From Mariaggregatimicrobium sp964498785 (lineage in GTDB: Bacteria; Zhuqueibacterota; Zhuqueibacteria; Thermofontimicrobiales; Thiofontviventaceae), in assembly GCA_964498785.1 (NCBI GenBank), contig CAZCJL010000002.1, positions 116,915 to 180,914 on the forward strand: 64,000 nucleotides of DNA, given 5' to 3'. A model generated the notes under the pieces. It ran no database searches. It was not told the DNA's origin and saw only the letters and a list, made by a program, of their open reading frames with translations. Shown one piece after another: positions 54,002 to 63,748 of this stretch; the first letter of the stretch is position 1; the number at the start of each line of letters is the position of its first letter. A program made the translations under genes and the position numbers.

Positions 54002-55966
54002 CTATTTAATCAATATCATTTTTTTTGTAGCAACTGTTTCGTTGCCGGCAGTGAGCTTGTAAAAATAAACGCCACTGCTTAAATTATCACCGGAGAACAT
54101 AACGCGATAATTTCCGGTGTTCTGCTTTTTATTTACCAGAGTAGCCACAACACGCCCGGTAATATCATAAACTTTCAATGTGATATTTGCTGATTTAGAA
54201 ATCGTGTATTGGATCGTTGTTTTCGGATTGAATGGATTCGGATAATTCTGATCGAGTGTGTATTTTACAGGTGAATGTGCATTATCCGCAACAGCAATCG
54301 AACTTGGCATTCCTTTTACCTGAATGTATTTCGTATCTGTGGGAAACATGCCTTTTCCGAGACTATCTGCGTAAAAGTACAGTCCAAAAGACACATCGTT
54401 TCCAATTGGATTCCCACCCGGGAAGGCGCACAGCACTTCTCCGGATGCATCTTTTTCCGCGACATACGCCATGATGCTGATATTTGTAAAATCAGCACCA
54501 ATTCCATCTGCATTTTTAATAGCTGAAAGTTCTGTTAATTTTCGATCACCTTCATTACCAAACGCCAGCGCGCCCTGGCTTGCCATATTGCCATCAAACA
54601 GCCCTTCATCCCAGGCGGATCCGTTCCATTTATAAATCGAGCCGATCAGATAATCTGCATCTTGCCACGGTTCTACCATATAAACAACATCTGCTTTAAA
54701 AGGTAATGTTTGCACGTCACCTGCATCCTCGGGCGGAGTATTTGATCCGTTCCCGCCAGCCGGGTCAAGATCGAAAGCAACGTACAACCGGTTGGTCTCC
54801 GTGGGGTCGATTAGCGTATGCCCTGTGATTCCTAAGAATAACTTTCCTTCAGACCAGGTAAAATACATGTCCCGGCCGTTACTGGAGCCCACGTGATCTG
54901 TTGGGAAGAAATCATTTTCGCCATCCACGCTGATCGTTAAGTCGCCATCGCGGGGTGTGCTTGCTTTTAGTAGTGAATCCAAACTTAACGAGGTAATGCT
55001 GTTGTAACCGAATAATGACAACATGGAATGCCTTTTGGAATCATAATCCAGCGAGGTAGATGCATTAAAATTTGTATTGAACGTGTTTCCATTGTATAAC
55101 AGCGGAACGGAATCGGAGTTTGCGCCAAAATAGTCGAACAGCACTGTTCCCAATTCATCTTCAAAATATTGTATGGAACGAATGGACATGGACCAGGCAT
55201 TGGTCACAGTAATCAGATTATATTCCCCCAGAATTTGATGGGTAATGCAGGATGTACCGCCCGGTGAAGCCAAAGAATCGGGAATCACGGTGATCACTGT
55301 TCCGTCGAAAGTAATGAGCTGCGGTGGAGGAGATCCGTCATCGGCGCCATTAATCCAGACTTTGCCGCCCGGAGAAACCGGGGAAATGCCATGTCGCGCT
55401 GCTCCGGGCTGCGGCAGGTCGATCAATCCCTCCAATGTTGCAGTCGCTCCACCGTCATCTTTAATGACAACCATGGTGTTTTGTCCCTGCCCCGATGAAT
55501 AGAGATATACATTTGAGCCCTCACCTGCTGCCGCGAAGGAATCACCAAACCGTCCGTTTTCCAGTGCATCTTCAAAAATCAGCTCCGGCATTGCATTCTC
55601 ATCAGCATAGCGGTAGACTTTAAATTTCGAGCCGGGGCTGTATTGTGGTGCGGACAGGTTACAGACGTAAATGGTTCCGTCATCTGCCACGGAAACCATA
55701 TTAATGGGATACGTGCCGCCATCAATTCCCTCTGTATTTAATATGCCGAGCGAATCGCCGGTTGCCGCGTCCAGCACAATCACATCCGTCCCCCAATAGC
55801 GCGTGGCGACCAACACATGGTCAGTGGTTCGATTGTATGCCAGACTGCGGGTCACGTCGCTTGCCGGATTCATCAGGCTGTAATGTGCCCAATTTACCGG
55901 GTATTGCGCGAACAGCGCGCTGGTTATCAAAATTAACGCCAAAATTAGTAACAATTTTTTATTCAT
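54002..55966 (-). CDS. Secreted propeller-like protein with T9SS sorting domain
   Basis: A 654-aa protein with a signal peptide (1-20) and a propeller-like module (about 25-330): 'TRSLAYNRTTDHVLVATR', 'VIVLDAATGDSLGILN' and 'ADDGTIYVCNLSAP'. This is the same module that occurs twice in the 1138-aa protein at 47259-50675. A DOMON/CBM9-like beta domain follows (about 345-560, 'YFTWSEGKLFLGITGHT', 'YVAFDLDPAGGNG'). The C-terminal sorting domain has 'LDQNYPNPFNPKTTIQYT' and 'SGVYFYKLTAGNETVATKK'. GGAGG lies 7 bases before the ATG. Likely a surface-attached binding or structural protein. It has its own terminator at 53955-53986. Confidence 0.84.
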   Translation of the reverse strand: MNKKLLLILALILITSALFAQYPVNWAHYSLMNPASDVTRSLAYNRTTDHVLVATRYWGTDVIVLDAATGDSLGILNTEGIDGGTYPINMVSVADDGTIYVCNLSAPQYSPGSKFKVYRYADENAMPELIFEDALENGRFGDSFAAAGEGSNVYLYSSGQGQNTMVVIKDDGGATATLEGLIDLPQPGAARHGISPVSPGGKVWINGADDGSPPPQLITFDGTVITVIPDSLASPGGTSCITHQILGEYNLITVTNAWSMSIRSIQYFEDELGTVLFDYFGANSDSVPLLYNGNTFNTNFNASTSLDYDSKRHSMLSLFGYNSITSLSLDSLLKASTPRDGDLTISVDGENDFFPTDHVGSSNGRDMYFTWSEGKLFLGITGHTLIDPTETNRLYVAFDLDPAGGNGSNTPPEDAGDVQTLPFKADVVYMVEPWQDADYLIGSIYKWNGSAWDEGLFDGNMASQGALAFGNEGDRKLTELSAIKNADGIGADFTNISIMAYVAEKDASGEVLCAFPGGNPIGNDVSFGLYFYADSLGKGMFPTDTKYIQVKGMPSSIAVADNAHSPVKYTLDQNYPNPFNPKTTIQYTISKSANITLKVYDITGRVVATLVNKKQNTGNYRVMFSGDNLSSGVYFYKLTAGNETVATKKMILIK

Positions 55967-56056
55967 TGAGTCGACCTCCGTTTTTCTGAATTTATGAAAT
56001 ATTATTTCTCATCTGGAGTGCATTGCCTTTATGCAATGCGTGAAATCCATAAAGAG

Positions 56057-56199
56057 CCTGTCCAGAAACTTTGATATCGTCGGGAAAACCCTTGCGAAGG
56101 TTTCGCGACAACACACTATATAGATAAATTCATGAATATGTATCAATATACAGCTTATCCCGTTTTGAAAAACCTTCGCAAGGATAGTTTTTGGACACG
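56057..56199. mobile_element. MITE-like element with nested inverted repeats
   Basis: A 143-base unit. The ends CCTGTCCAGAAACT (56057-56070) and AGTTTTTGGACACG (56186-56199) are inverted repeats with 12 of 14 matches. Inside lies a perfect 14-bp inverted pair (CCTTGCGAAGGTTT 56090-56103, AAACCTTCGCAAGG 56170-56183). It has no coding capacity and no clear target-site duplication. A small 7-bp hairpin (GCATTGC/GCAATGC) lies just to the left, at 56019-56038. Confidence 0.55.
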
Positions 56200-56259
56200 T
56201 TCTAAAGGAATTTCACTCCGGATTACTTTTTACTTTACAAATGCCCTGCCCCCTCTTTA

Positions 56260-56910
56260 TCAAAAATAAAATCTCACACCCGCTGCCACATTTAACGATT
56301 GAAAACCGGAAACGCCTTCCAGTTCGATGAGCGGCTGCATGGTCGGGAACAAATCTCCCAGAACGAACCGGTAGTATCCGCTAATATCAAAAGTCACGAA
56401 GCTATTTAAAATGATTTCCGTCCCCACTCCCACGCGAAAGCCCCAGTTTGTCTCTTCCTGCTTTTTCTCATCGATATGCGGTACAAACGGTGTGACCGCC
56501 GAATCTGGCTGCACCTCGCCGCGTACGCCCTTCCAATTGTAAAGTCCCCCACTGAACTTCAGATACGGTTTGAAATACGATGTCTTCATAATCGTATAAC
56601 GGGCATCGATTAATAGCCCATAATGCTCCAACGATAGTTCCAGTTTTCCGGCAGGATATCCTGATAAATTTTCTTCTTCAAATTTACTGTACTCAAACTC
56701 ACCGGAGATGAACCACTTTTCATCATATTGTTGCCCCACTGATATGAAATAATTCGGCGCCGGCTTGAACCATTCGGACAAACTCCCGGCAGGCATCGAA
56801 TATGCCGATCCCAGCGAAGCGCTCCACTGACCTGTATTTTGAGCATGTAATGGTAAAATGAAAACAAGTGAAATTAAAAATATATAAAACGTAATCCTCA
56901 TTCGTGTCAC
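56260..56910 (-). CDS. Outer-membrane beta-barrel protein
   Basis: A 216-aa protein with a signal peptide (ending near 'LPLHAQN', residue 25) and about eight amphipathic strands typical of small OmpA/OmpX-like barrels, such as 'WFISGEFEYSKFEEEN' and 'WGFRVGVGTEIIL'. It ends 'LNVAAGVRFYF', with the terminal Phe used for outer-membrane insertion. No specific family is recognised. It is the last gene of a five-gene operon beginning with a TonB-dependent receptor, 23 bases after the preceding barrel gene. It may be an accessory surface protein or a diverged porin. Confidence 0.75.
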   Translation of the reverse strand: MTRMRITFYIFLISLVFILPLHAQNTGQWSASLGSAYSMPAGSLSEWFKPAPNYFISVGQQYDEKWFISGEFEYSKFEEENLSGYPAGKLELSLEHYGLLIDARYTIMKTSYFKPYLKFSGGLYNWKGVRGEVQPDSAVTPFVPHIDEKKQEETNWGFRVGVGTEIILNSFVTFDISGYYRFVLGDLFPTMQPLIELEGVSGFQSLNVAAGVRFYF

Positions 56911-56933
56911 TCCAAGATTATCCGGAAAATCTG

Positions 56934-57749
56934 TTAATATTTAAAAGTCAGTCCGAATGCGATCATTACCTTCGATTTTATCGGAAACCAGCGCCGTGCG
57001 TTTTCCGAGAAATTAATTCCCAGCAATTTGTCACGGTGAAAATAATTGACATAATGAACGCCCATATCCAGATCAAGAGAGTTGCTCAGGTAAAATTTGG
57101 TGCCAACAAAGGTGGATGTATAGAATTTGTTACCTTTTTTCGTCGGCGCAAAATGCAACAGATCATAGTTGAATTCATAATCAAATTTTTCAGAGGACAA
57201 GCTATCTGTTTTAAACCGCTTGGTCCAGTGCTCCTGCATCTTCAATTCGCGAAAAAACAGGCTGAATCCGCCATCAAAACCGAAGTAAAGGCTAAGCCGT
57301 TTCGTGAGCTGAAAGGTGTAATCAAATCCCAGGGATAATTTCAATTCCTGCAGTCGCTGCGTTGGATCGAAAACCGCTGAATAAATACTATCCGTACTGG
57401 TATACAGAAGCGTTTTATTGATGATTTCCGGTTCTGCACCCGGGATGAAATCAATATACGTATCTTCCCAGTAATCCCATTCCCATTCATCCAGAACGTC
57501 ATTCTGTTCCAGGAATGAATAGTTATAATTAACATTCAGATTGAAATCCAGCTTTTTACGAACACGAAATTTCATTTGTGCGCCGAGTCCGAATCCCTGT
57601 GCTTCGCTGACTTTATATTCACCTGTTTGCGTATGTAAAGAACTGTTGATACGAATTCTTGTCGGCTTGTCCTGCGAAGAAACGAACGTCGAGTTGATGC
57701 TTCCGATAAACAAAAAGATCACAAATATTTTCAAGAATGATTTTGTCAT
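56934..57749 (-). CDS. Outer-membrane beta-barrel protein
   Basis: A 271-aa protein with an N-terminal signal peptide (ending near 'STFVSSQD') and a strand-rich barrel: 'GLGAQMKFRVRKKLDFNLNV', 'LKLSLGFDYTFQLTKRLSL', 'FVGTKFYLSNSLDLDMGVHY'. It ends 'VMIAFGLTFKY' with a terminal Tyr. No known family. It lies 3 bases after the PorV/PorQ-like gene, so they are translated together. It may help present or anchor the exported T9SS protein of the same operon. Confidence 0.72.
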   Translation of the reverse strand: MTKSFLKIFVIFLFIGSINSTFVSSQDKPTRIRINSSLHTQTGEYKVSEAQGFGLGAQMKFRVRKKLDFNLNVNYNYSFLEQNDVLDEWEWDYWEDTYIDFIPGAEPEIINKTLLYTSTDSIYSAVFDPTQRLQELKLSLGFDYTFQLTKRLSLYFGFDGGFSLFFRELKMQEHWTKRFKTDSLSSEKFDYEFNYDLLHFAPTKKGNKFYTSTFVGTKFYLSNSLDLDMGVHYVNYFHRDKLLGINFSENARRWFPIKSKVMIAFGLTFKY

Positions 57750-57752
57750 GTG

Positions 57753-58718
57753 TTAAAGCTCCATTGCCAGTGTATAGCGTAGCGTTGAATCCAGATGTTT
57801 ATGATTCATATAAGCGAAATCAAACCGGATTTTAGTGTTTTTAACATCAAAACGCAATCCTGCTCCGGCGCACAAATTTTCTTCATCATATCCGAATTTA
57901 TAGCCAGCCCGCAGGACAATGGAACGATACAACACAGTCTCCATTCCCATGTGGATTCGCTCATCAGCATCGTTGGGATGAATTGCTTCAGCCAGCACAG
58001 TCAAACGGCTCGCTGATTCCATAGTCCCGAAAATCTCGCCGGAGATGCCCATTATCAGTTGCTGCGGCATTTTGAACTTTTCGGTTTCATATTTGGATTC
58101 CAGCCCGAAATTTTGCAAAAACGCCGCGATGCGCAGACTTTTAAATCCTGTGAAATACATGAAGCCAATATCGGCAATCACATTATCTGAATTGTAAATA
58201 TCGATTGTCTCCCGCACATATTTCAGTGTGGTACCAAAGGAAAATTTATTGGTCAGGGAGCGGGCATACGTCAGACCGATGGCGTAAGCGCCGGCATTAT
58301 AAGTGCCAAGATCAATATATGAGCCGGTTTGCGAAGCTGTTGGATTTATTGTTTTCTGAATTTCACCGAAATCGAAATAGACTGCCTGTAAACCAAGCGT
58401 GCCGAACAGGGGAATATCATACGTAAATCCGAATGCCTGCAGCGTGGTCTCGACATACCAGTTAGTGTGGGAAACAGCGAACGCGGTTTTTTGGCTGCCC
58501 AATGGAATCAGCGCCGGATTCCAGAAAAGTCCTTCGGCGGCTGCATCAGGAAGCGAGATTCCGGTTTCTCCCATCCCGACATTTCGTGCGGTAACAGGCA
58601 ATTCCAGAAATACATAACCAGTGGTGCCTATTTTCTGAAAATCCTGCGCCTGAATAAGAGACGACAAAAATAACAGCGGCGCCAGTAAAAAATATATCTT
58701 TTTCAGATTATCGCTCAT
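57753..58718 (-). CDS. PorV/PorQ-family outer-membrane protein
   Basis: A 321-aa member of the PorV/PorQ (UPF0164-like, FadL-related) family associated with T9SS. After a signal peptide it shows the diagnostic N-terminal 'FLELPVTARNVGMGETGISL' and 'AAAEGLFWNPALIPL', then repeated barrel strands ('FSFGTTLKYVRETIDIY', 'LRIAAFLQNFGLESKY', 'IVLRAGYKFGYDEENLCAGA'). PorV-type proteins shuttle or anchor T9SS cargo at the cell surface. It sits directly after a T9SS-cargo gene in the same operon (gap of 9 bases), so it may serve that cargo specifically. Confidence 0.88.
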   Translation of the reverse strand: MSDNLKKIYFLLAPLLFLSSLIQAQDFQKIGTTGYVFLELPVTARNVGMGETGISLPDAAAEGLFWNPALIPLGSQKTAFAVSHTNWYVETTLQAFGFTYDIPLFGTLGLQAVYFDFGEIQKTINPTASQTGSYIDLGTYNAGAYAIGLTYARSLTNKFSFGTTLKYVRETIDIYNSDNVIADIGFMYFTGFKSLRIAAFLQNFGLESKYETEKFKMPQQLIMGISGEIFGTMESASRLTVLAEAIHPNDADERIHMGMETVLYRSIVLRAGYKFGYDEENLCAGAGLRFDVKNTKIRFDFAYMNHKHLDSTLRYTLAMEL

Positions 58719-58727
58719 TTCACTTTC

Positions 58728-60761
58728 TCAATTGATGATTGCAAATTTGCCCTTCTTCTCCTCACCCTGTTGATTCGAGACATGATAAAAGTACATCCCG
58801 CTTTTGACATATTGCCCGTAATCACTGATTTGATTCCAGAATGCGACGCCCGACGATACATTGCTGTGATGGATGGTTTTTACCAGATCTCCCCGAACCG
58901 TATAAATCCGTATTGTACATTCGTATGAAAGATTCACAAATTGTATCAATTTAACATCTCCGGCAAGCTGAAAACCGGAACTGCGGTAGAACGGATTGGG
59001 AACGACAGCCACATCGTTTAATGACGATTTTGTCGGACTCAATGTCGTATAATAAACCGTTTTCGAGCGATTGGCAAAAATAGAAGATTCCAGTGGCGGC
59101 ACTTCCACATCAGAATCGATTGCCCAGCTTGCATGACCATTATCGTACGCGGTGACTGAATAATAGAAACCATGTCCCAACGGCACTTCCCGGTCGATAT
59201 AAACATATTGCTGCGAATCCGTTTGGAAGTAAGTCTCATCGCCGACTTCAATATCCGTTATTAATTTCCAGGGACCGAACGGATATGTTCCCGATCGATA
59301 GATACGATAACCGGCAATATCCGGCGTCTCCTGATGGGGATCGGGAATCATTTCCGGCGAATTGTCAAACGAGATGATATTGCCGACAGTGCCGGCTTCG
59401 TCCAGTGTGCTCACTGTAAATTCCGGTGCTGGCGGTGACATTGGCACGGTATAATTATGTTCGTAGTTGAATAATATTCGTTCATTCAAATAGTGAACCG
59501 CGGAATCTCCGGCAGCCTGCACCTGCTCTTGTGTCGTCTCTGCTGATTGCGCATGCTCATAATTCATACCACCGACAAATTCGGCGACAACAATTTTTAT
59601 TGAATCGCGCCGCTGGATATCAAACGGGCCCAGTGAAAAATTGGCATATAATCTGTTTTGCCCCATTCGGGTATCATTGGGATCATTAAACGCTTCGGAC
59701 AACAGCCGCGGGTCTTTCATTGCCCGGTACTTGTTATCCAGTCCGGCGACTCCCAGAAAAGGTCCTGAATGATCGTTTGTGGGGGCCGCGGCAGACCAGG
59801 CGAAGCCGTTAATCCGGTTTTCCTGTCCCGATGAATCCGGTGAGATATATAAAAATTTTAATCCGTAAAATCCCGGCGCAACAAATTCGGGTTTGAAAAT
59901 ATTCTGCTCATGAATCGGATCATATTCGATATGTTGGAAAAAGTCAAAGGATTCATCCTCGCCGGGTGTTGTGGTTAAATCTCCGGCATGGGCAACGAGC
60001 AGCATTTCATCTTCATCGTAATAACTGTGAGCATTCCGGGCGCCATCCGGGAAATTGGGAAACGTTAAATTCCAGCCGCGATGATTGGGAGATAACGCCC
60101 AGTTGAAAAGCAAGTAAACTCCTTCGAGTGCATTTCGGCGCTGAATATTCCGCAGGCTGTACTCAATAATGATATAATTTTCATCTGCCTGGGAACCAGA
60201 CCACTGCCGGACTTTTCTTTTGACAGCCACTGGCATATTTTGATTATCCCATGGTTGATACCAGGCGCCGTTCATTTCCCACCCCGAGATTATGAGTTCC
60301 TCGGCTTCTGTGGGATCTGCTTGCAGCCAGTAATTTTCGCCGTTTTCCCATTTGCGGCGGTGAACGGGTTTATCATTATCATCCCGGGACACAAGATAGC
60401 GAAATTGATCGCCTTCAAAGCCGACCTCGGTGCCGTGTGTGGCGAAATTATCCCATCCCCACACAGAGCCGGTATCTGTTTTTGCCGTTATAAAAAAACC
60501 ACCAGCAACAATATAACTGTTGCTTCCCCCGATATTTTGTTTAATCTCCTCCGTCCGAAACCCCGGCCAGTCCATCCCGTAGGTTTTTCGTCCCCAGTCT
60601 GCCATTGGTTCACATTCTTGCGAGATGTAAAATGAATGCCATAATTTCCCACGCTTCAGATCGATGGTATACGTATTATTTTTTGCAAAAACAGTGTAAT
60701 CGCCGCTTATAAAGGCGATCAAAAGAAGAGCAATAAAAACGAGTTTTTTTCCGGAAATCAT
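58728..60761 (-). CDS. Secreted T9SS-type protein partnered with a TonB receptor
   Basis: A 677-aa exported protein. The signal peptide starts at 'MISGKKLVFIALLLIAF'; a longer reading from 60800 overlaps the receptor stop (TAATG) but adds 13 residues before it. The middle is beta-rich with 'AGGFFITAKTDTGSVWGWDN' and 'FAWSAAAPTNDHSGPFLG'. A fibronectin-III-like stretch appears near 'PDIAGYRIYRSGTYPFGPW'. The C-terminal sorting domain is a variant: 'VAVVPNPFYRSSGF' instead of NYPNPFNP, ending 'KSGMYFYHVSNQQGEEKKGK'. I do not recognise a catalytic family. Its position after a TonB receptor and before PorV suggests a surface substrate-binding role. Confidence 0.78.
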   Translation of the reverse strand: MISGKKLVFIALLLIAFISGDYTVFAKNNTYTIDLKRGKLWHSFYISQECEPMADWGRKTYGMDWPGFRTEEIKQNIGGSNSYIVAGGFFITAKTDTGSVWGWDNFATHGTEVGFEGDQFRYLVSRDDNDKPVHRRKWENGENYWLQADPTEAEELIISGWEMNGAWYQPWDNQNMPVAVKRKVRQWSGSQADENYIIIEYSLRNIQRRNALEGVYLLFNWALSPNHRGWNLTFPNFPDGARNAHSYYDEDEMLLVAHAGDLTTTPGEDESFDFFQHIEYDPIHEQNIFKPEFVAPGFYGLKFLYISPDSSGQENRINGFAWSAAAPTNDHSGPFLGVAGLDNKYRAMKDPRLLSEAFNDPNDTRMGQNRLYANFSLGPFDIQRRDSIKIVVAEFVGGMNYEHAQSAETTQEQVQAAGDSAVHYLNERILFNYEHNYTVPMSPPAPEFTVSTLDEAGTVGNIISFDNSPEMIPDPHQETPDIAGYRIYRSGTYPFGPWKLITDIEVGDETYFQTDSQQYVYIDREVPLGHGFYYSVTAYDNGHASWAIDSDVEVPPLESSIFANRSKTVYYTTLSPTKSSLNDVAVVPNPFYRSSGFQLAGDVKLIQFVNLSYECTIRIYTVRGDLVKTIHHSNVSSGVAFWNQISDYGQYVKSGMYFYHVSNQQGEEKKGKFAIIN

Positions 60762-60799
60762 ATTTATTCCATTTATTTGAAATCTATCAAAATCATCCA

Positions 60800-63706
60800 T
60801 TAAAAGGACACACCCAGCGTCATAAAAATTTGACGGGGAATATTTCGATACGCCTGAAAATAATTGTACAGGCGAACATCGCGGTCAGGATCATTATCCG
60901 GATCAGCATAAGTAGCGCTGCGGAGGACAAACCGGTCAAGCTCCTCGCGGCCGGAAATCGGAGTCAGATGTTTGTTGTTGAAAAAGTTTAAAATTCGCAG
61001 GCTGGCTTTGAATTCCAGTTTGCCAAACCGTTGTACTTTTTCTATCCGTAAATCTGTTTGAGATTCAGAAGGATATCGTCTGTTGGATTCCACTCTGTAA
61101 TCATACTGGTATTCCGGAGACCAGAAATAGGACAATCCGCTGCGCACCCATAATATCAAACTGGCGGAAACATTTTCCAGGGGATGAGCGCCAAACAAGT
61201 TCAGACCTTCATCATCGGGGATAGTGTACGTCAAGGCGCCGTTAAAACGATGAGTCCTGTCTTCCGGCGCCAGGTAATCGCTGGCTGAATAACTGTATTT
61301 CTGTTCCAATTCAGGCGTCAAATCTCTTCTGTCCAGATAAACGCCGTAGTAACCATAATTCGTCTGACTGAGCGTAAAGGCAAGTCGGTAATGCCACGGT
61401 CCGACCTTTCGATTGGAAAAGCTAATTTCGATTCCACGGGAGTTGCCATAACCGTTGTTTTCGTAACTGATATACGTTCCTTTTAAATCATCCGGTTTAT
61501 TTTGGCTGCCGGTAGCGCTTTTAATGTACACCAGAGAAATCTGATCCTTTAAGTCATTATAATAGGTGACGACATCCAGTTGGTGCGTGCCCCATAAACT
61601 TCTTTGCACGCCCACTTCGTAATTGACACTCAGCTTAGGTTTCAGATTTGGATTTCCATAACTGCCCCATCCGTTGAAGGTCTGATTATCTAACGCTTGA
61701 TTGATCGTGGGCATTGAGCGGAAATGACCATATTGTACGCGGAACGCTGTATTCTCCCCGATGGGAAATGAAATTCCCAATCGCGGCGACAGATTCACAT
61801 ACGTTTTTGATGGTTCCCATTCCGGGATTCCGGTGCTGGGACTTCCCAATGCTGGATAAAAGATATTGTATCGATAAACAGGCACATCCACACCGAAATT
61901 GTATGCATCCAAACGAAGGCCTAAATTAGCGACCATTCCGGCGAACTCAATTTTGTCCTGCATATATCCGGCAACGTACCAGGTTTTTGCCTTATAATTC
62001 GTCGCAAATCCTGTTCGCCAGATAAATGCCGATACACACAGAGACGAAGAAGCATTATAATCCTGATCCATTATCCAGGCTTCAGCGCCGGCCTTAAACA
62101 TATTGGTGTTTGTAAGTTGATGTGTATAATTAACTTCGCCTTCATAATAATCCGTGATCGAGGCCTGGTTATACAAACTGGACCAGGTATAATATTCCCG
62201 GTATTTTTCGTTCCACGGGCCACGGTCTTCTAACTGTCGATCTTCGGGAGCCGGATGTAGTTGCACATCCTTATCAATTCCCGGCGTTGGAGTTTGTAAG
62301 GCATATAATCGTTCATTCTGATGAGTAAAAGTAGCTTCTAAAAATGCTTTGGATGAAAATACCAATTTATAATTCAGGCTTTGAGCAAAAACCGTTTCTT
62401 CACGAGGGGAATCGTAAATGAGCGTATATTTTCGTTTCGCGCCATACGTACCCCAGAGTCCTGCCCATCGGATATCCTCGGAGCCGGAGCCCATTCCTGA
62501 ATAATAGTGCTGGTACAATCCGGTAAATTTAAAATTGTGTTGCGAATTTGGCTTGAAAGAAAGCACAAGTGAATAATTTCCAAGTTTCTGAACTTTTTCA
62601 CGTGTGGGTAATCTGGTGGGTTTGTTTTTAAGTTCACCCGTGAAAAAGAAGTTCATTTTCTTGGCGTCTTTGCCAAGCGGTCCGCCGAAACTGAATAGAT
62701 AGCGGGTATACGAGTAATCGCGGTAGTCGTAGACGCCTAATATATTGCCTTCGGATGGTGAATGATTTTTGATCCAGAGATTGTAATTGCGTCGGGCGGC
62801 TTCCACATTAACGGCGCCGGTGGAGTCTTTAAATTGCGGTTCTTTAAGCCAGTTATCAAAATTCCCCCATTTCTCCCATTCATATTGCTCATGCGAGTAT
62901 AAATAGTCACCCCAATGGTATTTTCCCGGCGGACGATACTCGACATAAAATGCGCCGGTAAATTTCGGGCCGCCTTCTTTCGTTACAACGTTGACAATAC
63001 CGGACTGGGCATTACCATATTCCGCATTAAATCCGCCGGTTATGACTTCCATTTGAGATACTGCCAGCGGATTAATATCATATTTCCAGCTATTCTCGGA
63101 TTTTGAACCTGTGCCATACGCAGGAACACCCGTGTTGGTGTTCATACTTTTGATACCATTAATTTGATAATTTATCTCAAAAGAGCCACCACCACGAATG
63201 CTTAATGTGCCGTCTGGATTTTTATTGATTCCCGGAGAAAGCTCCAAAACATTTCGAATATTTGCAGCGGGTAAATTCTGAATTTCACGGGCTTCAAAAT
63301 GAACAGAGGAAGAGGTTTTATCGATTTCGACGATAGGACGTTCTGCGGTGATAGTAACCTCTTCGCCAATATCGACCACAGACGCTGTCATTTCAACATC
63401 GATTTTCGTGGTTCGCCCCATATTGACAACAACATTTTCCACAGATAATGTGCGGTAGCCAATGTAAATAAAATTTAATGTGTACTTGCCTGGCGGGACA
63501 TTCAGTATGTTATACCATCCATCCAAATCTGTAGCAGCGCCGATTAATGTGCCTTGAATGACTACGTTAACACCAATCAGTGGCTCCTTTGTTTGAGAAT
63601 CAACAACCTTACCGGAAATTTTACCTGTGTGTTGTGCAAATATGATGGAAGCGGAAGGAAATAAAAAAGCTAAAATGATAAAGCCAATCAAAATTGCTCG
63701 ATTCAA
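60800..63706 (-). CDS. TonB-dependent outer-membrane receptor with carboxypeptidase-regulatory-like domain
   Basis: A 968-aa receptor. After a signal peptide (to about 'IIFAQHT'), a carboxypeptidase-regulatory-like domain covers about residues 25-105 ('GKISGKVVDSQTKEPLIGVN'). The plug comes next ('NVLELSPGINKNPDGTLSIR', 'QMEVITGGFNAEYGNAQSG'), then a long barrel ending 'PRQIFMTLGVSF' with terminal Phe. It is SusC/CirA-like in layout. I place the start at TTG 63706 because AAAGGAG lies 8 bases before it. The ATG at 63748 falls on the -10 box of the promoter and cannot be the start. It heads a five-gene operon and probably imports the substrate bound by its T9SS partner. Confidence 0.92.
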   Translation of the reverse strand: MNRAILIGFIILAFLFPSASIIFAQHTGKISGKVVDSQTKEPLIGVNVVIQGTLIGAATDLDGWYNILNVPPGKYTLNFIYIGYRTLSVENVVVNMGRTTKIDVEMTASVVDIGEEVTITAERPIVEIDKTSSSVHFEAREIQNLPAANIRNVLELSPGINKNPDGTLSIRGGGSFEINYQINGIKSMNTNTGVPAYGTGSKSENSWKYDINPLAVSQMEVITGGFNAEYGNAQSGIVNVVTKEGGPKFTGAFYVEYRPPGKYHWGDYLYSHEQYEWEKWGNFDNWLKEPQFKDSTGAVNVEAARRNYNLWIKNHSPSEGNILGVYDYRDYSYTRYLFSFGGPLGKDAKKMNFFFTGELKNKPTRLPTREKVQKLGNYSLVLSFKPNSQHNFKFTGLYQHYYSGMGSGSEDIRWAGLWGTYGAKRKYTLIYDSPREETVFAQSLNYKLVFSSKAFLEATFTHQNERLYALQTPTPGIDKDVQLHPAPEDRQLEDRGPWNEKYREYYTWSSLYNQASITDYYEGEVNYTHQLTNTNMFKAGAEAWIMDQDYNASSSLCVSAFIWRTGFATNYKAKTWYVAGYMQDKIEFAGMVANLGLRLDAYNFGVDVPVYRYNIFYPALGSPSTGIPEWEPSKTYVNLSPRLGISFPIGENTAFRVQYGHFRSMPTINQALDNQTFNGWGSYGNPNLKPKLSVNYEVGVQRSLWGTHQLDVVTYYNDLKDQISLVYIKSATGSQNKPDDLKGTYISYENNGYGNSRGIEISFSNRKVGPWHYRLAFTLSQTNYGYYGVYLDRRDLTPELEQKYSYSASDYLAPEDRTHRFNGALTYTIPDDEGLNLFGAHPLENVSASLILWVRSGLSYFWSPEYQYDYRVESNRRYPSESQTDLRIEKVQRFGKLEFKASLRILNFFNNKHLTPISGREELDRFVLRSATYADPDNDPDRDVRLYNYFQAYRNIPRQIFMTLGVSF

Positions 63707-63748
63707 ATTGCCATCTCCTTTAGTTAGTAAAGGCAACGAACTAACCAA

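Noticed and set aside
63707..63748. ATG 63748 as start of the TonB receptor
   Set aside because: It coincides with the predicted -10/start region, and the ribosome-binding site lies downstream of it.
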